DNA from: Chloroflexota bacterium
GTDB lineage: Bacteria; Chloroflexota; Dehalococcoidia; Lucifugimonadales; JADFKI01
Reading direction: 5' to 3'
Assembly (NCBI GenBank): GCA_009840355.1
Contig: VXNZ01000034.1
Span: forward strand, 1-64,000
DNA length: 64,000 nt
A program made the translations under genes and the position numbers. The notes under the pieces are model-generated. The model made no database searches and was not told the origin of the DNA. It saw only the letters and a list, made by a program, of their open reading frames with translations. This document shows, piece by piece, positions 49,789 through 58,635 of this stretch; the stretch's first letter is position 1; each line of letters begins with the position of its first letter.

Positions 49789-51762
49789 ATGCCAGAAGTA
49801 GCCGCTTGGCTAATCCTGTTCCTGCCCCTCGCGTCGTTCGCGCTAATTTCACTTGTCATCCGCCCTATCAGAGGCGCGGAGTCGCAGACCGCGGCGTATG
49901 TAACCATCGTCGCAATCGGGCTGACATTCGCGCTGTCGATATGGGCGCTCGTCAGCACGGTCTCGACACACGGCGAGAGCCACTACCCGGTGCACACATG
50001 GATTAGCGCGGGCGAGTTTGAGTTCGCCGTAGGCATCCTGATGGACCCTCTCACCGCGGTGATGCTTGTCGTGGTCAGCGGCGTAAGCCTGATGGTGCAG
50101 ATATACTCAGTCGGCTACATGCACGGCGATTCAGGATATGCGCGCTACTTCGCGTATATGTCGCTGTTCACCAGCGCCATGCTGGGGCTGGTACTCGCGA
50201 ATAACCTAATCCAGATGTTCGTCTTCTGGGAGTTGGTAGGGCTTGGCTCTTACCTCCTCATCGGCTTCTGGTTCGACCGCCCGGCTGCGGCGGCTGCAGC
50301 GAAGAAAGCCTTCATCATCACGCGCTTCGCGGACTTCGGCTTTCTACTGGGCATCCTGTTCCTGTTCTTCAATTCTGATGCGTTTGCCGCGCAGGGTTTG
50401 AATGTATTCGTAGTAACCGACATATACCAGGGCATTGAGCTTGGCTTGCTGACGGTCGGCGTGGCGCAGTGGGTTGCTCTGGGCATATTCGCCGGGGCGA
50501 TGGGCAAGTCCGCACAATTCCCACTGCACACTTGGCTGCCCGACGCGATGGAAGGTCCGACGCCGGTCAGCGCGCTGATTCACGCCGCGACGATGGTGGC
50601 GGCAGGCGTGTTCTTGGTCGCCCGGTTCTTCCCCGTGTTCGAGCTATCCATGGTCGCAATGAACACAGTCGCCATTATTGGCGGCATCACGGCGATATTC
50701 GCAGCGTCGATGGGATTGGTGATGAACGACATCAAGCGCGTGCTCGCCTACTCCACCGTCAGCCAGCTCGGTTATATGATGCTCGCGCTCGGCACGGGCG
50801 CATACGGCGCGGCGATATTCCACCTGTTCACGCACGCCTTCTTCAAGGCGCTGCTGTTCCTCGGCTCCGGAAGCGTGAACCACGCAACCGGCACATTTGA
50901 CATGCGCTATATGGGCGGACTCCGCACCGCGATGCCTTGGACATATATCACTTTCATCATCGGCAGCCTTAGCCTCGCAGGTATCGTTCCGCTCGCGGGC
51001 TTCTGGAGCAAGGACGAGATTCTGACGCACGCATTCAATCGCGGCGTAAACGGCGACACTATCAGCATGGTCGTGTTCTTGCTCGCGCTTATTGCCGCGT
51101 TCATGACTGCGTTCTACATGTTCCGCGCGGTGTTCATGACATTCCACGGCAACTTCAAGGGCGGCGCGGAAAGAGACCCGGACGCCCACGCAGAGCATCC
51201 CGTTCACCTAGAAGAATCGCCGAAGACAATGACCTTACCGCTGATAATCTTGGCGGTGCCGGCGATAGTCGCGGGCTTCCTGGCCAACTCTATCTTCGAC
51301 TTGGGAATAATCCCAGGGCACTGGATGTCGCACTTCCTAGACTACATTCCGTCCGTGCATGTTGAGACGGCGGTGTTCAGCGTTGGCATAGCGGCACTGT
51401 CGAGCGTGGTCGCGCTGCTGGGCATCGGCATGGCGTATCTGATGTACATCCGCCGCGCCATATCCCCAGAGGGCATGGGCAACGCACTACGGCCAGTGCA
51501 CACGCTGCTCTACCGCAAGTACTTCATGGACGAGCTGTATGAGACGGTGGTGGTCCGGCATGTCTTCTACAGCGGCATCTGCTACGCGCTCGACTGGGTG
51601 GACAAGTCCATTGTTGACAAGATAGTCAACTTCTGCGGCTGGCTGGGCGCGAACACCGGCACAGCAATCCGTCAGGTGCAGACCGGGCAGATGCAGGCGT
51701 ACGGCATGGGCATCTCGGTCGGCATACTCATCATATTCGCAATCTTCCTGTTCTTGGGCTAG
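49789..51762 (+). CDS. nuoL: NADH-quinone oxidoreductase subunit L
   Basis: A 657-residue antiporter-like proton pump with about 16 spans and a lateral helix. The conserved Glu is in FVFWELVGLGSYLLIGFW and the Lys in AGAMGKSAQFPLHTWLPDAMEGPTPVSALIHAATMVAAG. The second-half motif HLFTHAFFKALLFLGSGSV follows. It is the distal pump of complex I. The long C-terminal part after residue 480 is the lateral helix, ending in a membrane anchor (VGILIIFAIFLFLG). Confidence 0.93.
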   Translation: MPEVAAWLILFLPLASFALISLVIRPIRGAESQTAAYVTIVAIGLTFALSIWALVSTVSTHGESHYPVHTWISAGEFEFAVGILMDPLTAVMLVVVSGVSLMVQIYSVGYMHGDSGYARYFAYMSLFTSAMLGLVLANNLIQMFVFWELVGLGSYLLIGFWFDRPAAAAAAKKAFIITRFADFGFLLGILFLFFNSDAFAAQGLNVFVVTDIYQGIELGLLTVGVAQWVALGIFAGAMGKSAQFPLHTWLPDAMEGPTPVSALIHAATMVAAGVFLVARFFPVFELSMVAMNTVAIIGGITAIFAASMGLVMNDIKRVLAYSTVSQLGYMMLALGTGAYGAAIFHLFTHAFFKALLFLGSGSVNHATGTFDMRYMGGLRTAMPWTYITFIIGSLSLAGIVPLAGFWSKDEILTHAFNRGVNGDTISMVVFLLALIAAFMTAFYMFRAVFMTFHGNFKGGAERDPDAHAEHPVHLEESPKTMTLPLIILAVPAIVAGFLANSIFDLGIIPGHWMSHFLDYIPSVHVETAVFSVGIAALSSVVALLGIGMAYLMYIRRAISPEGMGNALRPVHTLLYRKYFMDELYETVVVRHVFYSGICYALDWVDKSIVDKIVNFCGWLGANTGTAIRQVQTGQMQAYGMGISVGILIIFAIFLFLG

Positions 51763-51833
51763 CCCTTGAAACAGGTTTAATCACTACACGGCACGACAAC
51801 AACACGGCAATCGAAAGCGCATCGAGGTAAGGT

Positions 51834-53369
51834 TTGGAGTTCACAGGCTTGTTAAGCGCGGTGGTGTTCCTGCCATTGGCAGGGGCAGTAATCATCGCCC
51901 TTGTGCTCAGAAATTATTCCCACGCGCGGCTGTTCGCGGCAGCGGTAGCGGTCGTAGATTTCATACTCGCTATCGTAGCGTTCGCGGTCTATGACACGAA
52001 CGCGGGCGGAATACAGCTGGTTGACCGCTTCTCCAACTGGATACCCGGACTCGGTGACGACGGCTTCGCGGTGCAATACTTGCTGGGAATAGACGGTCTC
52101 AGCGCGCCGCTTGTGCTGCTGACGGGCTTGCTCGGGTTGGTTGCGGTGCTGGCGTCGTGGCACATCCAGTTGCGCGTCCGCGAGTATTTCATCTGGCTGC
52201 TGGCGTTGCAGACGGGCGTTATGGGCGTCTTCACATCGCTTGACTTCCTGCTCTTCTTCCTGTTCTGGGAGCTTGAGCTAATCCCGATGTTCTTCCTCAT
52301 CGCCATCTGGGGCAGCGATCCCAAGAGCAAGCGCGAATACTCGGCGATGAAGTTCCTGATATTCACCATTTTGGGCAGCGCGTTCATGCTGGTGGGCATA
52401 CTCGTTCTGTTCTTCTCAACCGGCACATTCGACATGACGGCGCTGCCGGACGCCATTCGAGGCGCGAACCTGCTGCTGCCGGCTGGCGTCGTGTTCGCCC
52501 TGCTGTTCGTGGGATTCGCGGTCAAGCTGCCGCTCTGGCCGCTGCACACATGGCTGCCGGATGCACACACGGACGCACCAACGGCGGGTAGCGTCATTCT
52601 CGCCGGCGTGCTGCTAAAGATGGGCGGCTACGGCATGTTCCGCGTGTCCGTCAGCATGTTCCCCGATGTCGCGCAGAACGCGGCTTGGCTATTCGCGGCT
52701 GCTGGCGTCATCAATGTGATATACGGCGCGATAGTCGTGATGCGACAGACCGATCTAAAGCGCCTCATCGCGTTCAGCAGCGTCAGCCACATGGGATTTG
52801 TGATGATTGGCTTAGCGTCCGTAGTGGGCGTGAACGGCACCGTATCTACGCTGGGGCTCACCGGCGCGGCGATGCAGATGTTCACGCACGGCACGATAAC
52901 GGGCTTGCTGTTCCTACTGGTGGGCATGGTGTACGATAAGGCGCACACGCGCTACATCCCGGATTTGGGCGGTCTCGCCAAGCGGATGCCTTTCCTCGCC
53001 ATCGCGCTGCTGGTCGCCGGACTCGCGTCACTGGGCTTACCGGGGACAAGTGGATTCGTTGCGGAGCTGCTGATATTCCTCGGCGCATTCAAGATGTGGG
53101 CTATACCGACGGCAATCGCGGCGTTCGGCGTAGTGCTTGCCGCCGCGTACATACTTTGGACGATACAGCGCGTTATGTTTGGGCCTATCAAAGACCGGTT
53201 CGCGGACATTACCGATGTTTCGGGCATACAGTATGTACCGATAGCGCTGCTGGTCATCGCCATCATCGCGGTTGGCGTGTTCCCATCGTACATTTCCGAC
53301 GTCTTCTCCAGCGGCGTCGAGCCGATAGCGAATTCGCTGGAGCAAGTGGCGCAGGCGCGCTTGCGTTAA
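51834..53369 (+). CDS. nuoM: NADH-quinone oxidoreductase subunit M
   Basis: A 511-residue antiporter-like pump of about 14 spans. LFFLFWELELIPMFFLIAIWG carries the conserved Glu. FAVKLPLWPLHTWLPDAHTDAPTAGSVILAGVLLKMGGYG has the Lys and the NuoM signature. The second Lys region is AFSSVSHMGFVMIGLASV. The start is TTG 51834 with GAGGTAAGG upstream, a less common initiation codon used also by nuoK here. Confidence 0.93.
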   Translation: MEFTGLLSAVVFLPLAGAVIIALVLRNYSHARLFAAAVAVVDFILAIVAFAVYDTNAGGIQLVDRFSNWIPGLGDDGFAVQYLLGIDGLSAPLVLLTGLLGLVAVLASWHIQLRVREYFIWLLALQTGVMGVFTSLDFLLFFLFWELELIPMFFLIAIWGSDPKSKREYSAMKFLIFTILGSAFMLVGILVLFFSTGTFDMTALPDAIRGANLLLPAGVVFALLFVGFAVKLPLWPLHTWLPDAHTDAPTAGSVILAGVLLKMGGYGMFRVSVSMFPDVAQNAAWLFAAAGVINVIYGAIVVMRQTDLKRLIAFSSVSHMGFVMIGLASVVGVNGTVSTLGLTGAAMQMFTHGTITGLLFLLVGMVYDKAHTRYIPDLGGLAKRMPFLAIALLVAGLASLGLPGTSGFVAELLIFLGAFKMWAIPTAIAAFGVVLAAAYILWTIQRVMFGPIKDRFADITDVSGIQYVPIALLVIAIIAVGVFPSYISDVFSSGVEPIANSLEQVAQARLR

Positions 53370-53412
53370 GCATGCGCTAGACCGCCTAACCTGAGAATTA
53401 TCGGAGTAACGG

Positions 53413-54906
53413 ATGTCAGCTTTCGACCTATACCTGTTAGCGCCGGAGCTAAGCCTCGCCGCACTGGCGCTGGTTCTGGTACTAGTGGACTTGGTCGTCA
53501 GGAACAAGACGGTACTGCCCGTATTGGCGGTGCTGGGACTCGCCGTGCCGCTGATTTTCAGCCTGATGCTCTGGTTTGATCTGTCGTCCGGCGACACGAT
53601 GCAAATGCACGGCATGTTCAACACGCTCGTTGTGGACAAGTTCAGCCTGTTCTTCAAATTCCTGCTCATCGCAGCGGCGGGCATCGTCATTCTGTCGTCA
53701 ACCGACTATGTGAAAAAGTTCGCGCGCTTCCAAGCGGAATACTACGCGCTGGTGCTGTTCGCCACCACCGGCATGATGCTGCTTGCGTCCACAACCGAGC
53801 TCATCACCATATATATATCGCTTGAACTCACCGCCCTGCCCATAGCTGCGCTCGCAGCGTTCATTCGGGACGGCCGCTCCACAGAGTCAGGCATGAAGTT
53901 CCTGGTACTGAGCGCCATCAGCTCGGCGGTCCTACTGTATGGCATGGTCATCGTGTACGGCTACACCGGCACGACATCGCTGCCGCAGATTGCCGAGCAG
54001 ATAGGCAACCTTAGCCTGAGCGGTGGATCGCCATTCGGCAGCAACGCGCTGCTGTTCGGCATCGTGCTGATGATTGCGGGCTTCGGCTTCAAAGTGGCGA
54101 GCGTGCCGTTCCAGATGTGGGCGCCCGATGTGTACGAAGGCTCGCCCACGCCGGTTACCGCATTCCTGTCAGTAGCGAGCAAGGCGGCGGGCTTCGCGGT
54201 CATATTGCGCGTCTTCTACGGCGCATTCCCGGCGGACACGCTCAGCCTTGACTGGAGCGCGACATTCGCCGTGCTCAGCGCGCTGTCAATGACCATCGGC
54301 AATCTCGTCGCAGTCCGGCAGGACAACATTAAGCGGCTGATGGGCTACAGCACCATCGCGCACGCGGGCTACATTCTGGTGGGGCTTGCGGCTGTCGCGG
54401 CGCGGACACCCGGCGCGGAAAGCATAGGCCCATCCGGCGTGCTGTTCTACCTAGGCGGCTTTGCGGCAACGAACTTGGCGGCGTTCTCGGTGATAATTGC
54501 CATATCAAACCGCATCAACAGTGACCGCATCGACGATTACGCGGGCATGGCGCGCCGTGCCCCGGTGCTTGCGACCGTGCTAACGCTGTCCATGATTTCG
54601 CTTACCGGCATTCCGCCTGCGGTTGGTTTCTGGGCGAAAATCTACCTGTTCAGCGCGGCGGTCGAGGCGAATCTCGAATGGCTCGTTGTCATCGGCGTGG
54701 TGAACAGCGTAATTTCGGCGTACTACTACCTGCGCGTGGTCAAGGCGATGTTCCTGTCGGAGCCGGCATCGGAAGAGCGGGTCGCGTTCGGATTGCCAAT
54801 GCAGCTCGCGGTCGCGCTCGGGTTCATCGGCACGCTCATCTTCGGCATCTACCCAACGCCGCTCCTCAATCTCGCCCGCACCGCCGCTGGCGTCCTGCTC
54901 TCATAA
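53413..54906 (+). CDS. nuoN: NADH-quinone oxidoreductase subunit N
   Basis: A 497-residue antiporter-like pump of about 14 spans. TTELITIYISLELTALPIAALAAF carries the conserved Glu. GFGFKVASVPFQMWAPDVYEGSPTPVTAFLSVASKAAGFAV has the Lys and the NuoN signature. YSTIAHAGYILVGLAAV follows. It closes the operon: nuoE, nuoF and nuoG, the NADH-oxidising module, are absent from the cluster. Confidence 0.93.
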   Translation: MSAFDLYLLAPELSLAALALVLVLVDLVVRNKTVLPVLAVLGLAVPLIFSLMLWFDLSSGDTMQMHGMFNTLVVDKFSLFFKFLLIAAAGIVILSSTDYVKKFARFQAEYYALVLFATTGMMLLASTTELITIYISLELTALPIAALAAFIRDGRSTESGMKFLVLSAISSAVLLYGMVIVYGYTGTTSLPQIAEQIGNLSLSGGSPFGSNALLFGIVLMIAGFGFKVASVPFQMWAPDVYEGSPTPVTAFLSVASKAAGFAVILRVFYGAFPADTLSLDWSATFAVLSALSMTIGNLVAVRQDNIKRLMGYSTIAHAGYILVGLAAVAARTPGAESIGPSGVLFYLGGFAATNLAAFSVIIAISNRINSDRIDDYAGMARRAPVLATVLTLSMISLTGIPPAVGFWAKIYLFSAAVEANLEWLVVIGVVNSVISAYYYLRVVKAMFLSEPASEERVAFGLPMQLAVALGFIGTLIFGIYPTPLLNLARTAAGVLLS

Positions 54907-55051
54907 CCGCTCGCAATCTGCGCCGCCAATGCCTTTCCCACAGAACGGCTGACAGGTTAGGATGGAAACAGGCAGGCAGACGAATGCCGCGCGATTGCCG
55001 CGAATAGGCCTGTGTCATCCATAAGTGTTAGGCATAAGTGTTAGGCTCGAT

Positions 55052-55927
55052 ATGACAACCTCCCGCTGTCTCATAGGCTTCGTGTACAACGCGCAGCACG
55101 CCACCGCCTTGCAAATGACGAAGTCGGTGATGAACGCGCTGGGGCTGGGTGAAGACTGCTGGCTGAGCGCCGCCGAAGACCTCGACAGTATGCGACCGGT
55201 TCTGCACGACACGCGCTTCATCGTAGTCGCCGGCGGAGACGGCACTATTTTGCGCGTTGTCCGCACGACGGCCGAGTACGGCGTGCCGCTGGTCGGCATC
55301 AACATGGGCAGAATCGGCTTTATGGCGGAGTTGCAAGTGCAGGAAGCCATCGAAGAGATTCCGAGCTACATGAACGGCGGCGCGCGCCTCGAAGAGCGCA
55401 TGATGCTTGAAGTCAACGTGCGGCGCGGCGACGACCAAGAGCCGTCTCTCACGCTGCACGCGCTGAACGATGTCGTGGTCGGCAGAGGCGGCTCCGCGCG
55501 GCTGCTGGACATCCTGACGACCATTGACGGAGTAATCCTGACGAGCTACCGCGCCGATGCGGTCATCGTATCCACGGCGACCGGCAGCACGGGTTACGCG
55601 CTCTCCGCAGGCGGGCCGATAATGTATCCGGAAACGAAGGCGATGCTCATTCAGCCTGTCGCGGCGCACACGGGCTTGCGCAGCGGCTTGATTTTGCCGG
55701 ACACAACAACATTGGAATTGCAGGCAAGCGACGGACACGAGGCGCAATTGGTCGTGGATGGATTCACGGACACGTTACTGCGCGGCGGGGACCGCGTAAC
55801 GATTCGTAGGAGCGAGTATGTTACTCGCTTTCTGCGCCGCCATGCGTCGACAGCCTTCTACGCCGCACTCACGCGCCGCACATTCGGCATGGACACGCCG
55901 TCGTACAGCCCGCCGCCTGCGACATAG
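55052..55927 (+). CDS. nadK: NAD kinase
   Basis: A protein of about 291 residues with the NAD kinase core. It has VVAGGDGTILRVVRTTAEYGVPLVGINMGRIGFMAEL (GGDGT catalytic motif), then ALNDVVVGRGG, and ADAVIVSTATGSTGYALSAGGPIMYP (substrate-binding loop). It phosphorylates NAD to NADP in the cytosol. ATG 55052 is chosen; GTG 55025 in frame would add 9 residues. Length is usual. It is separate from nuoN by 145 bases without a clear promoter. Confidence 0.9.
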   Translation: MTTSRCLIGFVYNAQHATALQMTKSVMNALGLGEDCWLSAAEDLDSMRPVLHDTRFIVVAGGDGTILRVVRTTAEYGVPLVGINMGRIGFMAELQVQEAIEEIPSYMNGGARLEERMMLEVNVRRGDDQEPSLTLHALNDVVVGRGGSARLLDILTTIDGVILTSYRADAVIVSTATGSTGYALSAGGPIMYPETKAMLIQPVAAHTGLRSGLILPDTTTLELQASDGHEAQLVVDGFTDTLLRGGDRVTIRRSEYVTRFLRRHASTAFYAALTRRTFGMDTPSYSPPPAT

Positions 55928-56005
55928 CAGCGCATTGACACCGCGCACCTTTTTCCATGGCGGTTTATAGTCAAGTAGTCCCATACATCCGGAAAGGTAT
56001 AAGAT

Positions 56006-56539
56006 ATGCAGCCGGAAGAGCAGATTGCCAGCCGAGAAATCTACGACGGCAAGATAATCAAGGTGCGCGTTGACGACATCCTGATGCGCAACGGCAACCA
56101 GTCCGTGCGCGAAGTCGTTGACCACGCGAACGCGGTCGTCATCGTGCCAATCGACGACGATGGCAATGTGCATCTCGTGCGCCAGTATAGATACGCGGCG
56201 CAGCAAAACGTGCTTGAAGCGCCCGCCGGACTCGTCGAAACGGGCGAAGACCCGGACGACTGCGCCCAACGCGAGATGGCGGAAGAGATAGGCTACGCAT
56301 CGCGCAATCTCCGCATACTTGGGGGATTCTGGTCGTCCCCCGGCTTCTGCACCGAGTTCATGTACGCCTACCTCGCCAAGGACCTCGTGCCACGCAGCCT
56401 TCAGCCAGACGACGACGAAGACATTCAGGTGGAAAAAGTGCCGCTGTCGCGCATCCCGCAGCTCATAAGGCTAGGCGAAATCCAAGACGCCAAGACCATC
56501 GCCGCCCTTCTAATGGCAACCTGCATCTTCAACGCCTAG
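56006..56539 (+). CDS. NUDIX hydrolase (ADP-ribose pyrophosphatase-like)
   Basis: A 177-residue protein with a complete Nudix box, G-x5-E-x7-R-E-x2-E-E-x-G: GLVETGEDPDDCAQREMAEEIG near residues 76-97. LVRQYRYAAQQNVLEAPAG ahead of it is typical of ADP-ribose pyrophosphatases, which remove toxic ADP-ribose to AMP and ribose-5-phosphate. ATG 56006 follows GGAAAGG. It is downstream of NAD kinase, so the pair may maintain nicotinamide nucleotide balance. Confidence 0.88.
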   Translation: MQPEEQIASREIYDGKIIKVRVDDILMRNGNQSVREVVDHANAVVIVPIDDDGNVHLVRQYRYAAQQNVLEAPAGLVETGEDPDDCAQREMAEEIGYASRNLRILGGFWSSPGFCTEFMYAYLAKDLVPRSLQPDDDEDIQVEKVPLSRIPQLIRLGEIQDAKTIAALLMATCIFNA

Positions 56540-56543
56540 CTGT

Positions 56544-56599
56544 CCCGTGTTGAGTCCTCCAATACACGGGCTGGTAAAGTCCCTTCTCTCCAGGGGACT
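56544..56599 (+). terminator. Two consecutive hairpins after the NUDIX gene
   Basis: CCCGTGT (56544-56550) pairs with ACACGGG (56564-56570), and AGTCCC (56578-56583) with GGGACT (56594-56599). No U-run follows, so a terminator is possible but unproven. Confidence 0.4.
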
Positions 56600-56643
56600 A
56601 GGGGAATTCTAGGGTGGGCGGTAGGCTAACATTAAGCCGCGCC

Positions 56644-56671
56644 TTGAAACCCCAACCCACACTGCTATACT
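56644..56671 (+). promoter_or_regulatory. Promoter of the M20 peptidase gene, TTGAAA-N16-TATACT with extended -10
   Basis: TTGAAA at 56644-56649 and TATACT at 56666-56671, the latter preceded by TGC. Transcription would begin near 56678, about 39 bases before the ATG at 56717. Confidence 0.6.
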
Positions 56672-56716
56672 AACCCGACGACCAATGAACTGATTTACTA
56701 TTCTGGAGGAATTCCC

Positions 56717-58075
56717 ATGCCCACTCTCGAAGAGTTATTCGCCCAAGTTGACGAACAACGAGAGGAAATTATCGCCCTCGAACAGGCGCTAGTGCGCATT
56801 CCTTCCGTGAACACCGGCATCATGCCGACCGGCGACGAAACACCTGTCTGCGAGTATGTGCGCGACTGGCTTGCCGAAGACGGCATAAAGTCCGAAATCC
56901 TTGCACGCGTACCCAATCGCGGCAATATCATCGCCCGAATCGAAGGCGCGAACCCGGAAGCGGGACTGATGTTCATGTCGCACACCGATGTCGTGCCGGT
57001 CGAAGAGGAGGACAAGTGGCGATTCCCGCCGTTCAGCGCGACCATCGCGGACGGCAGGATATTCGGACGCGGCGCGACCGACTGCAAGGGCTTACTCACA
57101 GCACAGATGTACGCAATGCGGCTTTTGATGCGCAACGGCATCAAATTGCAAGATAGCCTGATACTCGCGTCCGGGGCGGACGAAGAGCACGGCGGTCGAT
57201 ACGGCTTCGGCTGGCTTGCGGAAAACTATCCCGAAAAAATTCGCGCGCCATTCGCGGTCAACGAAGGCGGCGGCACGCCCATCGATTCTCCGAGCGGACT
57301 GACATATCTTCTTGGTACAGGCGAAAAGGGACGCCTCCAAGTCGAGATCGACATCAAGGGTACGAGCGCGCACGCGTCCGTGCCGTGGCAGGGCAGCAAC
57401 GCGCTGTACACGCTGCACCGCATTCTGAAGCGCATCGAAGACTACGAACCGGAGCGCGACACATCAACCAGCCTGTTCGAGCACCTGTCGGTCTTCGCCA
57501 TCGAGCACAAGCCGTCTGCGGAGAACATCGACGACATTATCGCTGAAATGGAGCCGTTGAACCCCCGCTTCGCCTCGCTGATGCGCGCGCTGTCGCGAAT
57601 GACGCTGACGCCCACGATGATTAACGGCGGCATCAAGTCCAACAGCGTGCCGGAGTCTATACGCCTGACCTGCGATGTGCGCACGCTGCCGCATCAGAGC
57701 GACGACTACCTGCGCGAGCAGCTCGACATGATACTCGAAGGCATCCCCAATACGACATACGAGATAGATTACATGGCAGTGCCCAACTCGTCCGCTTTCG
57801 AGACACGGCTCGGCAGGAGTATCCGGCACGCGACGGCGGCGGCGCTCGGCGTTGACGACATCCAATGGGTGCCGGCAATCAGCACGGGCTTCACGGACTC
57901 GCGCTTCCTACGGCCGTTGGGCACGATAACCTACGGCTTCGTCGGTTCGCACCCGGACGACGACCCAATGCTAGACCATGTACACGGCACCGACGAATCC
58001 GTAGGCATCAGCAGCCTAATCAGCGGCACAAAGATAATGCTCGCCTTGGCCATCGACGTCCTCAACGGCGAGTAA
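56717..58075 (+). CDS. M20-family metallopeptidase (ArgE/DapE/aminoacylase-like)
   Basis: A 452-residue dizinc hydrolase. MFMSHTDVVPVEEEDKWRFPPFSATIADGRIFGRGATDCKG holds the first metal His and the bridging Asp. SGADEEHGGRYG has the catalytic Glu and a ligand. A dimerisation domain follows from about 195 (KGRLQVEIDIKGTSAHASVPWQGSNAL), and the last ligand region is HVHGTDESVGI. Such enzymes remove acyl groups or cleave dipeptides in the cytosol. The substrate is not defined. GGAGGAATTCCC precedes ATG 56717 and a good promoter lies upstream. Confidence 0.9.
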   Translation: MPTLEELFAQVDEQREEIIALEQALVRIPSVNTGIMPTGDETPVCEYVRDWLAEDGIKSEILARVPNRGNIIARIEGANPEAGLMFMSHTDVVPVEEEDKWRFPPFSATIADGRIFGRGATDCKGLLTAQMYAMRLLMRNGIKLQDSLILASGADEEHGGRYGFGWLAENYPEKIRAPFAVNEGGGTPIDSPSGLTYLLGTGEKGRLQVEIDIKGTSAHASVPWQGSNALYTLHRILKRIEDYEPERDTSTSLFEHLSVFAIEHKPSAENIDDIIAEMEPLNPRFASLMRALSRMTLTPTMINGGIKSNSVPESIRLTCDVRTLPHQSDDYLREQLDMILEGIPNTTYEIDYMAVPNSSAFETRLGRSIRHATAAALGVDDIQWVPAISTGFTDSRFLRPLGTITYGFVGSHPDDDPMLDHVHGTDESVGISSLISGTKIMLALAIDVLNGE

Positions 58076-58120
58076 ATCTCCGCTAAAGCGATGGCCGGAG
58101 TTTCTTAGTATCATTCCAAG

Positions 58121-58357
58121 ATGAACGACTTCTACATAATCGAACAGATAGATGAAATCGAAACCATAGCAGCTAGTAGTTCTATCCGTGATAATCGGCG
58201 GTTGCGTAGAGCGTATGGACAAGGCAGATGGCGCAAGCTAAAAGGGACTACGACGGCAATCCTGCCGGATGGTACAATACGCCTTGTAGAAGTTCATTGG
58301 TATGAAGCTCACGGCATCGGAAGACGCGAGTTCAAAATAAAGCGCATACTTGACTAG
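58121..58357 (+). CDS. Small conserved-looking protein of unknown function
   Basis: A 78-residue protein, not recognised. The N-terminal helix is followed by GQGRWRKLKGTTTAILPDGTIRLVEVHWYEAHGIGRREFKIKRIL, a strand-rich segment with many aromatic and charged residues. Codon pattern and the ending in K-I-K-R-x-L look like a real gene. It has no clear ribosome site at ATG 58121. It lies 45 bases after the peptidase gene and 16 bases before another small gene. Confidence 0.55.
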   Translation: MNDFYIIEQIDEIETIAASSSIRDNRRLRRAYGQGRWRKLKGTTTAILPDGTIRLVEVHWYEAHGIGRREFKIKRILD

Positions 58358-58373
58358 CAGACAGGACCCCTCA

Positions 58374-58586
58374 ATGAACACAAAATACGTCGTTTGCGTC
58401 AAAAACCAAGACTACCCCGCCTCGCTCGAAGTCGGCAAAATCTATCGAACGCTGCCCGACGACGGCGCAACAAAGCATGGGCTACTTCGTGTCATAGATG
58501 AATCCACCGAGGATTACCTCTACCCCGACGCCTTCTTCATCCCCATCGAACTGACCGCAGAGATAGAGAAGGCACTTTCATTCTGA
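58374..58586 (+). CDS. Small hypothetical protein
   Basis: A 70-residue protein, MNTKYVVCVKNQDYPASLEVGKIYRTL at the N terminus, then RVIDESTEDYLYPDAFFIPIELTAEIEKAL. The pattern (two strands, D-E-x-x-E-D-Y-L-Y-P) recurs in short bacterial proteins of unknown role that are often linked to small stress or toxin-antitoxin loci, but that link is weak. ATG 58374 has AGACAGGA upstream and is preferred to the in-frame 58350. Confidence 0.55.
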   Translation: MNTKYVVCVKNQDYPASLEVGKIYRTLPDDGATKHGLLRVIDESTEDYLYPDAFFIPIELTAEIEKALSF

Positions 58587-58635
58587 CCCGCGCCCACGAG
58601 AACCACCTTATTCAGGCAGCCGATTAGACGCTTGC

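Noticed and set aside
56540-56716. Riboswitch or small RNA in the hairpin-rich gap before the M20 peptidase
   Set aside because: No recognisable conserved core of any riboswitch class; two simple hairpins and a promoter explain the region.
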